DNA of 64,000 nt, from positions 3,472,001-3,536,000 of the forward strand of contig NZ_FNRX01000002.1 of NCBI RefSeq assembly GCF_900105195.1, read 5' to 3'. How positions within the stretch are numbered: position 1 is the first letter of the stretch; each line of letters opens with the position of its first letter. Positions 41,804 to 49,797 of this stretch are shown piece by piece. Below the pieces are notes generated by a model, which was given only the letters and a program-made list of their open reading frames with translations, had not been told where the DNA came from and did not search any database. The position numbers and the translations under genes are program-made. The DNA comes from Rhodococcus pyridinivorans (GTDB lineage: Bacteria; Actinomycetota; Actinomycetes; Mycobacteriales; Mycobacteriaceae).

Positions 41804-43492
41804 CTACTCGACGCCGAGCTGCAGCAGGTCGCCGCGCTGACCGCCCTGGTAGACCACCACGTCGATCTCCGGGTGACGGCGATCGAGGTGGGCGGCCAGT
41901 TGCTCGACGAGTCCGTCGGGGGCGTCGGCGCCGACCAGCATCGTCACGAGCTCGCCGCCCGCGGCGAGAATCCTGTCGAGCAGCGACGCTCCCGCTGTCA
42001 CCAGATCATGCTCGATCACTACGACATCATGGCCGGCCAGTCCGAGACTGTCGCCGGGCTCGCACGTTCCGACCCAGGTCAGCGCGCGTTCGTTCGCGTA
42101 CCGCAGCGATCCCCAGCGCACGCACGACGCCGCCTCCGACATCGCGAAGGCGTCGTCGACCGTCGCGCGCATCGGATCGTGCACGGCCAACGAGGCCAGC
42201 CCCTGGACGACGGAGGAGGACGGCAGGAACATCACGTCACGGTCGTCCCGCCGCGCCCGGGCGCCCACGGCGACGACGTCCTGCGCGGAGAGCGCACCGT
42301 TGGGCAGCACCAGGACGTCCCGGCTCGGCAGTGCCCGGATCGCCTCGAGCAGTTCGTCCGGGGCTGAGATCTCCTCGGCCCGCAGCACCCGGGCACCCTC
42401 CGCCTCGAACAGTTCGGCCGCGCCCTCGCCGCCCACCACTGCGAGGACCGCCCGGGACTGTTCCTCCGCCGACTCGGCACGGACCCGGGCGGGAGCCGTG
42501 CCCAGCGCCACGGGACCGTCGCCGCACCCGCGACGCGCGGACTCGAGCGCGAAGCACGTGATGTCGATGCGGGTCAGCGAACCCGCCGCGAGACCGGCCT
42601 CCACGGCAGCTCCGGGCTCGCAGCAGTGCACGTGAACGGACCAGCACCCCGATCCCCCGGAAACGATCGCGACCGAGTCGCCGAGCGCGTCGAGGGAGGA
42701 CCTCAAGGCATCCATGCGCGCGTCGTCGGAATTCCCGACGAGATACATCACTTCGTACTCCTGCTGGTCGCTGTCGTGACGTTCGTCGACGATCTCGGGT
42801 TCGACGACAGGCCGCGAGGTGCCGGCGAGCACCATCCGGCGATCGGGCCGTATTCCGGTGGTGACCTCCACCAGGCAGTCGAGCAGCACGAGCAGGCCGA
42901 GGCCGCCGGCGTCGACGACCCCTGCCTCGGCGAGGACGTCGAGCTGGGTGGTGGTGCGCTGCAGCGCGTCGGCGGCGGCGTCGGCACTCGCGACGGCGAC
43001 ATCGCACACGGTCGCATCCGTCTCCGAGGCGACGCGGGTCGCGCCCTCGGCCGCAGCTTCGAGGACGCTGACGATGGTGCCCTTCGCGGGTGCGCTGAGC
43101 GCTCCGGTCACGAGCGTCGCGGCGTTGGAGAAGGCGGCGGCGAGGTCCCGGGCGCCGACCGTCGTCAGTCCCGCGATCGCGTCGGCGAGACCGCGCAGTG
43201 CCTGTGCCAGGATGATCCCGGAATTGCCCCGCGCCCCGGCGAAGGCACCACGCGCGAGCCCTTCGGCGACGTCGGATGCGGTGAGCGCGCCGTCCACGGG
43301 CCCGCCGATCCGGGCCGCCGCGGCCTGCAGGGTGATCAGCAGATTGTTTCCGGTGTCCCCGTCGGGCACCGGGAAGACGTTGAGCGAGTTGATCTCCGCT
43401 CGGCGCTGTTCGAGCGCTTCCACACCGAACTCGACCCACCGGCGCAGCGCCCGCCCGTCCACCGTGTCCTCGGCTCCGAGCAACGATTCCAC
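41804..43492 (-). CDS. DhaL-domain (DAK phosphatase, FakA/YloV-like) protein
   Basis: 562 residues from GTG 43492. The N-terminal DhaL kinase domain has SLNVFPVPDGDTGNNLLITL (metal-binding Asp cluster) and GARGNSGIILAQALRGL. The middle and C-terminal DAK1-like (YloV) domains run to the end. The family includes FakA, the fatty acid kinase that works with FakB acyl-binding proteins. No fakB/degV gene is in the window. Its position upstream of recG and divergent from rpmB is conserved in actinobacteria. Confidence 0.9.
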   Translation of the reverse strand: MESLLGAEDTVDGRALRRWVEFGVEALEQRRAEINSLNVFPVPDGDTGNNLLITLQAAAARIGGPVDGALTASDVAEGLARGAFAGARGNSGIILAQALRGLADAIAGLTTVGARDLAAAFSNAATLVTGALSAPAKGTIVSVLEAAAEGATRVASETDATVCDVAVASADAAADALQRTTTQLDVLAEAGVVDAGGLGLLVLLDCLVEVTTGIRPDRRMVLAGTSRPVVEPEIVDERHDSDQQEYEVMYLVGNSDDARMDALRSSLDALGDSVAIVSGGSGCWSVHVHCCEPGAAVEAGLAAGSLTRIDITCFALESARRGCGDGPVALGTAPARVRAESAEEQSRAVLAVVGGEGAAELFEAEGARVLRAEEISAPDELLEAIRALPSRDVLVLPNGALSAQDVVAVGARARRDDRDVMFLPSSSVVQGLASLAVHDPMRATVDDAFAMSEAASCVRWGSLRYANERALTWVGTCEPGDSLGLAGHDVVVIEHDLVTAGASLLDRILAAGGELVTMLVGADAPDGLVEQLAAHLDRRHPEIDVVVYQGGQRGDLLQLGVE

Positions 43493-43725
43493 CCCCTTCG
43501 CCTCGTCCTGCGAGCATCGTCCACCTCTGCGATCGGTACCGTTGCGCACGGTGCCGAGCCCTGGCGAACAGGTTAGCCGCGAGTCGTCGCACCGTCCGGT
43601 TTGGCCAACCGCCCTCGAGTTCGCTAAGCTTGCCGGGTTGCCTCGCACGGGCGGCTCGTTCCCCGTGTTCGCAAGGCGAAACAACAGACAGAAGATCTAT
43701 CCACTAGACACAAGGAGTTCGCGAC
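43493..43725. promoter_or_regulatory. Divergent spacer between the DhaL-domain gene and rpmB
   Basis: About 230 bases with no gene. It should contain both promoters; the 50 bases before rpmB are AT-richer (AAACAACAGACAGAAGATC) and end in AAGGAG at 43710-43715, the rpmB ribosome-binding site. No operator was recognised. Confidence 0.4.
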
Positions 43726-43917
43726 ATGGCTGCCGTCTGCGACGTATGCGCCAAGGGCCCCGGCTTCGGGAAGTCGGTCTCGCACTCGCACCGGCGTACC
43801 AACCGTCGCTGGAACCCGAACATCCAGAGCGTGCGCGCTCAGGTTGCACCGGGCAACACCCGCAAGATGAACGTGTGCACCTCCTGCCTCAAGGCCGGCA
43901 AGGTCGTCCGCGGCTGA
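43726..43917 (+). CDS. rpmB: 50S ribosomal protein L28
   Basis: 63 residues, with AAGGAG ten bases ahead of [18 protein letters not shown] carries one CxxC pair and [13 protein letters not shown] the second, so this is the zinc-binding (C+) paralogue. [18 protein letters not shown] is the conserved core. The C+ form matters because actinobacteria often also hold a zinc-free copy used under zinc limitation. Confidence 0.96.
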   Translation: MAAVCDVCAKGPGFGKSVSHSHRRTNRRWNPNIQSVRAQVAPGNTRKMNVCTSCLKAGKVVRG

Positions 43918-43934
43918 TTCCCGGTCGAGTCGTC

Positions 43935-43973
43935 GCGAAGGCCCCCTGCGCTGATTGCGCAGGGGGCCTTCGC
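43935..43973 (+). terminator. Terminator after rpmB
   Basis: GCGAAGGCCCCCTGCGC, a 5-nt loop TGATT, then the perfect complement: a 17-bp stem 17 bases after the rpmB stop. It is a strong intrinsic-type hairpin without a U tract. Confidence 0.85.
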
Positions 43974-44005
43974 CGTTCGATCCTGCGGCCCGATATCGTG
44001 CGGGA

Positions 44006-44821
44006 ATGACCGAGAACCAAGTTTCCTTCCCCGACAGCGACTCTCTCCGTTCACTGGTGAGCGTGGAGGACCGCGTCCTGCGGATCGCCGTGGCGACCTC
44101 CGAGCACGGCACCTCCCTGTCCCCCGCAGGGATGGAGCAGGGCATCGCAGCCCTGCGTGCGGCAGGCCCGGAGATCGGCGCCGTGCTGCTCGTCGGTGAG
44201 GGTGCGAACTTCTGCGCGGGCGGCAACGTCCACGGATTCGCCGCGGCCGAGGACCGTGGCGCCCACCTGCTCGAGATCGCGAACCTCTTCCATGACTTCG
44301 TGCGCGCACTGGAGAAGGCGGCCGTGCCGGTCGTCGCCGCCGTGCACGGCTGGGCCGCCGGCGCCGGCATGAGCCTGGCGCTGCTCGCCGACATCGCGCT
44401 CGCCGGCCCCGGCACGAAGATGCGCGCCGCGTACCCGTCGATCGGCTTCTCCCCCGACGGCGGCATGTCGTGGACCCTGCCGCGGATCGTCGGCCCGTCG
44501 CGGGCACGGGAGATCATCATGACCGACGCCGTGATCGGCGCCGACGAAGCCGTGCGCCTGGGTCTGCTCAGCCGGCTCGTCGCCGACGGCGAGATCCAAA
44601 GCGAAGGGTTACGACTCGCACGAACCCTCGCGCACGGCCCCACGCAGTCCTACGCCGCCATCCGCTCGCTCGTGGCGGGCTCGGCCGGACGATCGCTGTC
44701 CGACCACCTCGATGCCGAAGCCGCCTCGATCTCCGCGGCCGCGACGACGCCCACGGGTATCGAGGGTGTCGACGCCTTCGTCGCCAAGCGGCGTCCGGAC
44801 TGGGATTCGGCCCGCGCCTGA
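44006..44821 (+). CDS. Enoyl-CoA hydratase/isomerase family protein
   Basis: 271 residues from ATG 44006. Crotonase fold: EIGAVLLVGEGANFCAGGNVHGF (oxyanion hole), VVAAVHGWAAGAGMSLALLADIALAG (second oxyanion Gly) and GFSPDGGMSWTLPRIVG. Position 2 of the usual Glu pair appears as Asp in PDGG. The likely role is hydration or isomerisation of an acyl-CoA, substrate unknown. It is monocistronic between the rpmB terminator and convergent ung. Confidence 0.85.
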   Translation: MTENQVSFPDSDSLRSLVSVEDRVLRIAVATSEHGTSLSPAGMEQGIAALRAAGPEIGAVLLVGEGANFCAGGNVHGFAAAEDRGAHLLEIANLFHDFVRALEKAAVPVVAAVHGWAAGAGMSLALLADIALAGPGTKMRAAYPSIGFSPDGGMSWTLPRIVGPSRAREIIMTDAVIGADEAVRLGLLSRLVADGEIQSEGLRLARTLAHGPTQSYAAIRSLVAGSAGRSLSDHLDAEAASISAAATTPTGIEGVDAFVAKRRPDWDSARA

Positions 44822-44843
44822 CATCCGGGCGGCGGATCGGTGG

Positions 44844-45572
44844 TCAGGGCAGTCGCCAGTCCACCGGTTCGCCGCCCTGCTCGACGAGCAGGGCGTTCAC
44901 GCGGCTGAACGGACGCGACCCGAAGAATCCGCGTGAGGCCGACAGCGGGGACGGGTGCGCCGACTTCACGGTGGGCACACCACCGAGCATGGGTTCGAGG
45001 GTCGCCGCGTCGCGGCCCCACAGGATCGCGACGAGCGGGGTACCGCGCGCGACCAGCGCGCGGATCGCCTGCTCGGTGACGGCCTCCCAGCCCTTGCCGC
45101 GATGCGAGGCCGGCTGGCCCGGCGCGACGGTGAGGACCCGGTTGAGCAACAGGACACCGTGCTCGGTCCACGGCGACAGGTCGCCCGTGGAGGGCTGCGG
45201 CAGACCGAGATCGTCGGTGTACTCGCGGTAGATGTTGGCGAGACTGCGCGGGATCGGCCGTACGGCCGGAGCCACCGAGAAGCTCAGTCCCACAGCGTGA
45301 CCCGGAGTGGGATAGGGATCCTGCCCGACGATCAGGACGCGGACGGACTCGAACGGCTGTGTGAAGGCACGCAGCACGTTCGGACCGGACGGCAGGTAAC
45401 TGCGGCCCGCGGCGAGTTCGGCGCGGAGGAACTGCCCCATCGCGGTGATGTCACCTGCGACGGATTCGAGTGCTCGCGCCCAGCCCGGGTCGACGAGTTC
45501 GGACAGGGGCCGACCGGCACGGGGCTCGTCCGCTCCCCCGTCCGCGGACTGTGTGTCGACGGTGTCGGCCAC
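44844..45572 (-). CDS. ung: Uracil-DNA glycosylase (family 1)
   Basis: 242 residues. [22 protein letters not shown] holds the water-activating Asp and uracil-binding residues; [17 protein letters not shown], and the DNA-intercalation motif [17 protein letters not shown] are intact. It removes uracil from DNA. It follows the gamma-carbonic-anhydrase gene by 3 bp. Confidence 0.96.
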   Translation of the reverse strand: MADTVDTQSADGGADEPRAGRPLSELVDPGWARALESVAGDITAMGQFLRAELAAGRSYLPSGPNVLRAFTQPFESVRVLIVGQDPYPTPGHAVGLSFSVAPAVRPIPRSLANIYREYTDDLGLPQPSTGDLSPWTEHGVLLLNRVLTVAPGQPASHRGKGWEAVTEQAIRALVARGTPLVAILWGRDAATLEPMLGGVPTVKSAHPSPLSASRGFFGSRPFSRVNALLVEQGGEPVDWRLP

Positions 45573-45575
45573 CTG

Positions 45576-46103
45576 TCACTCCTGGTCGATGCGGCGGAGA
45601 GCGGTCCGGTAGTAGGCGGCGTTCGCCGCATACATCTCGGCGTTGGGGTCGAATTTGTTCTCGGGGATCTCGTAGCCCTCGCGGACCTTCGCGGGGATGC
45701 CCATCGCCATGCGGCGGGGCGGAAGTTCGAAGCGCGGTGGGATCAGGGCGCCGGCGGCGACCTGCGCTCCGGCGCCGATGACCGATCCGTTGAGGACGAG
45801 CGAACCCGAGCCGATCAGCGCGCCGTCACCGATCGTGGAGCCCTCGATGTGCGCGTTGTGCCCGACGACGCACCGCGCGCCGATCACGGTGGCCTCGATC
45901 GCGGTGCAGTGGATGATCGTGCCGTCCTGGATGTTGGTCTTCTCCCCCACGGTGATCGTGCCGTAGTCCCCGCGCAGCACCGCCGAGGGCCACACGGAGG
46001 CACCGGCACCGAGGGTGACGTTGCCGATCACGACCGCGTCGGGGTGAACCCACGCGTCGGGATGGATATCGGGGACACGCTCGCCGAGTGCGTAGACAGC
46101 CAT
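45576..46103 (-). CDS. Gamma-carbonic-anhydrase-like hexapeptide-repeat protein
   Basis: 175 residues with a left-handed beta-helix of hexapeptide repeats (VIGNVTLGAGASVWPSAVLRGD, TVIGARCVVGHNAHIEG, LIGSGSLVLNGSVIG) and a C-terminal helix. Three His that can bind zinc lie in GTIIHCTA and VGHNAHIEG. The family ranges from true carbonic anhydrases to acyl-carrier-type proteins (PaaY-like); no acidic loop of Cam is seen, so activity is uncertain. Confidence 0.88.
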   Translation of the reverse strand: MAVYALGERVPDIHPDAWVHPDAVVIGNVTLGAGASVWPSAVLRGDYGTITVGEKTNIQDGTIIHCTAIEATVIGARCVVGHNAHIEGSTIGDGALIGSGSLVLNGSVIGAGAQVAAGALIPPRFELPPRRMAMGIPAKVREGYEIPENKFDPNAEMYAANAAYYRTALRRIDQE

Positions 46104-46148
46104 GACTGCAGAACCTATCTCGAGCGAACCCCACCCGAAGTGGTCGCC

Positions 46149-47189
46149 CTAGTGACCAGCGCCCGCCGCAAAGCTCTCCCAGCCTCCGGATCCGTCGCGG
46201 CGCTGCCCGTCGACGGTGACGCCGAAGCCTTCCAGGACCACGCCGATCGGCCGCCATCCGTCCGGCAGTGCGACCTCGCGAGGGAAGCACGCTGCGAGGG
46301 CATGGTCCTCGCCGCCGGTGAGGATCCACTCCCACGGGTCGGCCGCCAGCACCCGACCGGTCTCGCGGAGTTGCGTGTCGGGAGCGAGCGCACCGGAGTC
46401 GAGGTCGATCGCGACCTCCGAAGCCGTGCAGATGTGCTCGAGATCGGCGACGAGACCGTCGGAGATGTCGGTGCATGCGTGGGCGCCTGCTGCGGCCGCT
46501 GCAGGACCTGCGGCGTAGGGCGGAGTGGGCACACGATGCGCCGCGACGAGTTCGGGGAAGTCCCGGTTGCCGGCCAGCAGCAGGGCCAGACCCGCCGCGG
46601 AACGACCGATGCGACCGGCGAGGGCGACGACGTCGCCGGGGCAGGCGGTGGAGCGGAGCAGCGGTGGCCGTCCGTCGAGTTCGCCGAGCACGGTGACCGA
46701 GACGATCACCTGACCCGCTTGCACGAGATCGCCTCCCACGACTCCGGCGCCGATCTCCTCCGCAGCCTCCCCGATGCCCGCCGAGATGCCGTCGAGCACG
46801 GCGACGGGAGTCTCGGGCGGACAACCGAGGCCGACGACGAAGGCCGTGGGGCGGGCGCCGACCGCGGCGACATCGGCTCCGTTCTGGGCGACCGCCTTGC
46901 GTCCGACCTCTTCCGGGCTCGACCAGTCGAACCGGAAGTGACGTCCTTCGACCAGCATGTCGGTCGAGATCGCGATGCGCCCGTCGGATGCTGTCACGAC
47001 CGCTGCGTCGTGGCCCGGCCCGACGAGTGTGCTGTCGGGTTGCCGCCGTGCTCTCACCGCGCGCTCGATCACTGGGAATTCGCCGATGTCGGCGACGGTG
47101 GGTCCGCTCGGGTTCGTCACGGTGACGGTCGCCTCTTTCTCGGTCGGCGGTGGGAGAGAGCCGGCACGTGCCCTGCTACGTTCGATCAC
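46149..47189 (-). CDS. thiL: Thiamine-monophosphate kinase
   Basis: 346 residues at most; a GTG at about codon 22 is another start. PurM-like fold: GEFPVIERAV, GPGHDAAVVTASDGRIAISTDMLVEGRHFRFDWSSPEEVG, VGGDLVQAGQVIVSVTVLGEL and CTDISDGLVADLEHI. It phosphorylates thiamine monophosphate to the diphosphate cofactor. It lies divergent from the DUF3515 gene, a pairing conserved in the order. Confidence 0.94.
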   Translation of the reverse strand: MIERSRARAGSLPPPTEKEATVTVTNPSGPTVADIGEFPVIERAVRARRQPDSTLVGPGHDAAVVTASDGRIAISTDMLVEGRHFRFDWSSPEEVGRKAVAQNGADVAAVGARPTAFVVGLGCPPETPVAVLDGISAGIGEAAEEIGAGVVGGDLVQAGQVIVSVTVLGELDGRPPLLRSTACPGDVVALAGRIGRSAAGLALLLAGNRDFPELVAAHRVPTPPYAAGPAAAAAGAHACTDISDGLVADLEHICTASEVAIDLDSGALAPDTQLRETGRVLAADPWEWILTGGEDHALAACFPREVALPDGWRPIGVVLEGFGVTVDGQRRDGSGGWESFAAGAGH

Positions 47190-47216
47190 GCTACCGCCCC
47201 CTGTCCCCGAGCCCGG

Positions 47217-47831
47217 ATGCTGGACACGATGAACGACACCTCTGCTTCCGATCGCGAACCTTCCGACGACGCCCCCGTCGAGGCACCCGGATCGGACGGG
47301 ATGCGACGCAGTCCCGCTCTGATCGCCACGGCGATCGCACTGCCCGTCGCCCTGCTGGTCGGAGTGGTGGTGGCGGCCGTGATCGTGTCGCAGTCACCGG
47401 TGAATACACCCGTGGGTCTCGGTCCCGTGCCCGCTCCGGAGGCGGAATCCGAATCCTGCTCGCAGTTGCTCGACGCGCTGCCGGAGGAGCTCGGCGACTA
47501 CACGCGCGCCGAACTGGCCGATCCGGCACCGGTGGGTGCTGCGGCCTGGCAGTCGGACGACGGCGAGGAGGTCGTCCTGCGTTGCGGTCTCGACCGGCCC
47601 GACCAGTTCGACCGAGCGGCGGCGCTGCAGGTGATCGACGACGTGCAGTGGTTCGAGGTGTCGGGCGCCGAGCAGGGCATCCCGGCGAGTACGTGGTTCG
47701 CCGTCGACCGTCCGGTCTACGTGGCCTTGACCGTGCCCGACGGATCTGGGCCGACCCCGCTGCAGGACATCACGGCGACGATCTCCGCGGCGCTCCCGCA
47801 GCAGGAGATCGATCCGGCGCCGATCCGCTGA
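47217..47831 (+). CDS. DUF3515 membrane-anchored protein
   Basis: 204 residues from ATG 47217 (ATG 47229 equally possible; no clear Shine-Dalgarno). Short charged N-terminus, one transmembrane helix (PALIATAIALPVALLVGVVVAAVIV), then an extracytoplasmic domain with Cys pair (ESCSQLL; LRCGLDRP) and WFEVSGAEQG. This matches actinobacterial DUF3515 proteins, found next to thiL. Function unknown. The same frame is open far upstream, but that part is antisense to ung and thiL. Confidence 0.85.
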   Translation: MLDTMNDTSASDREPSDDAPVEAPGSDGMRRSPALIATAIALPVALLVGVVVAAVIVSQSPVNTPVGLGPVPAPEAESESCSQLLDALPEELGDYTRAELADPAPVGAAAWQSDDGEEVVLRCGLDRPDQFDRAAALQVIDDVQWFEVSGAEQGIPASTWFAVDRPVYVALTVPDGSGPTPLQDITATISAALPQQEIDPAPIR

Positions 47832-47848
47832 GCCGGACGGACGAGAAA

Positions 47849-47887
47849 GGTCGGCCCCGGCACCGTGGTGTGGTGCCGGGGCCGACC
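47849..47887. terminator. Bidirectional terminator between DUF3515 and the CoA-transferase gene
   Basis: GGTCGGCCCCGGCACC, 7-nt loop, perfect complement: a 16-bp stem in the 75-bp gap between two convergent genes. AGAAA precedes it, giving a short U-rich tract for the minus-strand transcript. Confidence 0.85.
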
Positions 47888-47906
47888 GTGTTCGTCGCCG
47901 CGTCGA

Positions 47907-49484
47907 TCAGGACGCGTGCATGGTCCCCGTGCGCTGGTAGCGCTCGTGGAAGGAGAACGCCTCACCGAGCAGGTGCGGGGTGTGACCTGCTCCGGGGGTG
48001 GCTTCTGCGCGCTCGATGTAGTCGAGCAGTTCGGCGCGGTAGTCGGGATGCGCGCAGCGCTCCACGACGACCCGCGACCGACGGCGGGGGGACAGTGCGC
48101 GCAGATCGGCGAGACCCTGTTCGGTCACGATGACCTGCACGTCGTGCTCGGTGTGGTCGACGTGCGGCACCATCGGGACGATCGACGAGATCGCGCCGTC
48201 GCGGGCCGTCGACGGGCTCAGGAACATCGACAGGTAGCCGTTGCGCGCGAAGTCGCCGGAGCCACCGATGCCGTTCATGATGCGGGTGCCCATCACGTGG
48301 GTGGAGTTGACGTTGCCGTACACGTCGGCTTCGAGCATGCCGTTCATGGCGATGATGCCGAGTCGGCGGACGATCTCGGGGTGGTTGCTGATCTCCTGCG
48401 GCCGCAACATGATGTGGTCGCGGTAGAAGTCGATGTTCTCGACGAAGTCGTTCAGCCCCGCTTCGGACAGTGCGAGGGAAGTCGCCGAGGCGAACCGGAC
48501 GGTGCCGTGTTTGACGAGGTCGAGCATGCCGTCCTGGATGACCTCCGAGTAGCAGGTCAGCCCCCGGTACGGTCCGCTGTCGAGACCGGCGAGAACGGCG
48601 TTGGCGACGTTGCCGACACCCGACTGCAGCGGAAGCAGCGTGTCGGCGGGCAGCCGTCCCGCGGCGACCTCGTGCGCGAAGAAGTCGAGGACGTGGTCGG
48701 CGATGGCCCGGCTGGTGGCGTCGGGCGCCGTGAGCGCGGTGGCGCTGTCGGAACGGTCGGTCTCGACGACCGCGACGACGCGTTCCGGATCGATCCGGAA
48801 GTAGGGCTGGCCGATGCGGTCCTCGACGTCGGTGAGGTCGATCGGACGACGGTTCGGGGGAAGCGCGGTGCCGTAGTAGACGTCGTGCACGCCGTCCATG
48901 GCGGCGGGGATCCACGAGTTGACCTCGAGGATCACCTTCTCGGCGACGTCGAGCCAGGTCTTGTTGTTACCGATGGACGTGGCGGGGATCAGCTCGCCCG
49001 TCTCCGTGATGCCGGAGATCTCGACGACGGCGACGTCGATGTGTCCGTAGTAGCCCTCCCAGACCTGCTGGGCGACGTGCGACAGGTGTATGTCGACGTA
49101 GTCCATCCGGCCTTCGTTGATCCGCCCTCGGGCGGTGGGCTCTGCCTGGTACGGCATACGCAGCGCGATTCCGTCGACGTCGGCGAGCATGCGCTCGGTG
49201 TCGGAGGCCACCGACGCTCCGGTGAGCAGGTTGATCCGGAAGTCGCCGCCGGTCGCCCGCGTGCGCCGGATGTGTTCGGCGAGGGCCGGGGTCACTGCCT
49301 TCGGGGTGCCTGCGCTGGCGAAGCCGCTGATGGCGACCGTGTCGCCGGGGCGAATCCACTGGACGGCGTCCTGAGCCGACACGATCTTCTTGCGGTAGGT
49401 CTCATGACGTACCCGAGCCTCGGCCGGGGTCACGACGACCGACTCCACAGACGGCGCTGCGGGGGATGAAAGGGCTGCGTACAT
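47907..49484 (-). CDS. Acetyl-CoA hydrolase/succinyl-CoA:acetate CoA-transferase family
   Basis: 525 residues from ATG 49484. Two CoA-transferase domains; the catalytic Glu is in LTCYSEVIQDGMLDL, and GNVNSTHVMGTRIMNGIGGSGDFARN is the C-terminal family signature. Eukaryotic ACH1 and bacterial AarC-type enzymes move CoA between succinate and acetate rather than hydrolysing it. It probably serves acetate or propionate metabolism. It is divergent from recQ across about 310 bp. Confidence 0.92.
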   Translation of the reverse strand: MYAALSSPAAPSVESVVVTPAEARVRHETYRKKIVSAQDAVQWIRPGDTVAISGFASAGTPKAVTPALAEHIRRTRATGGDFRINLLTGASVASDTERMLADVDGIALRMPYQAEPTARGRINEGRMDYVDIHLSHVAQQVWEGYYGHIDVAVVEISGITETGELIPATSIGNNKTWLDVAEKVILEVNSWIPAAMDGVHDVYYGTALPPNRRPIDLTDVEDRIGQPYFRIDPERVVAVVETDRSDSATALTAPDATSRAIADHVLDFFAHEVAAGRLPADTLLPLQSGVGNVANAVLAGLDSGPYRGLTCYSEVIQDGMLDLVKHGTVRFASATSLALSEAGLNDFVENIDFYRDHIMLRPQEISNHPEIVRRLGIIAMNGMLEADVYGNVNSTHVMGTRIMNGIGGSGDFARNGYLSMFLSPSTARDGAISSIVPMVPHVDHTEHDVQVIVTEQGLADLRALSPRRRSRVVVERCAHPDYRAELLDYIERAEATPGAGHTPHLLGEAFSFHERYQRTGTMHAS

Positions 49485-49797
49485 GACGACGACCATAGCG
49501 ACGCGGATGATCCGCTCATCACACTCGGTCCGGATCAGCGATCGCCGTCACCAATTCGGACACAGAGTGCCACGAGTCGCACTCCAAGATCGATGCAATC
49601 GGGAGTTGTTGTTTCGCAAGCTTTTACAGCATGATCTCTGCCACGCCGACTGACACTGGGTGCCACCCTCTTTCGTGAGAGCCACTCCGTCGCTATCTCT
49701 ACGGTATCTCCGTTCGCCGCCGCATCAGTACCGTTCGCCGCCCCCGGAGAACCGTTCACCGTCGCCGTGACGGAACGTCGTCGGGCACGATTGCAGC
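49485..49797. promoter_or_regulatory. Divergent spacer between the CoA-transferase gene and recQ
   Basis: About 310 bases without a supported gene; a 74-codon minus frame has no family likeness. It contains an inverted repeat GAGTGC-N8-GCACTC (49565-49584) and an AT-richer patch at 49608-49635 (TTGTTTCGCAAGCTTTTAC). Both are possible regulator sites for the CoA-transferase gene, but no regulator can be named. Confidence 0.35.

Noticed and set aside
44955..47216. Upstream extension of the DUF3515 frame
   Set aside because: Open only because it is antisense to ung, the hexapeptide protein and thiL; the true protein begins with the transmembrane anchor near 47,217.
49608..49635. RamB-like site upstream of the CoA-transferase gene
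   Set aside because: AAAGCTTGCGAAA resembles the corynebacterial RamB pattern only loosely, with several mismatches; too weak to call.
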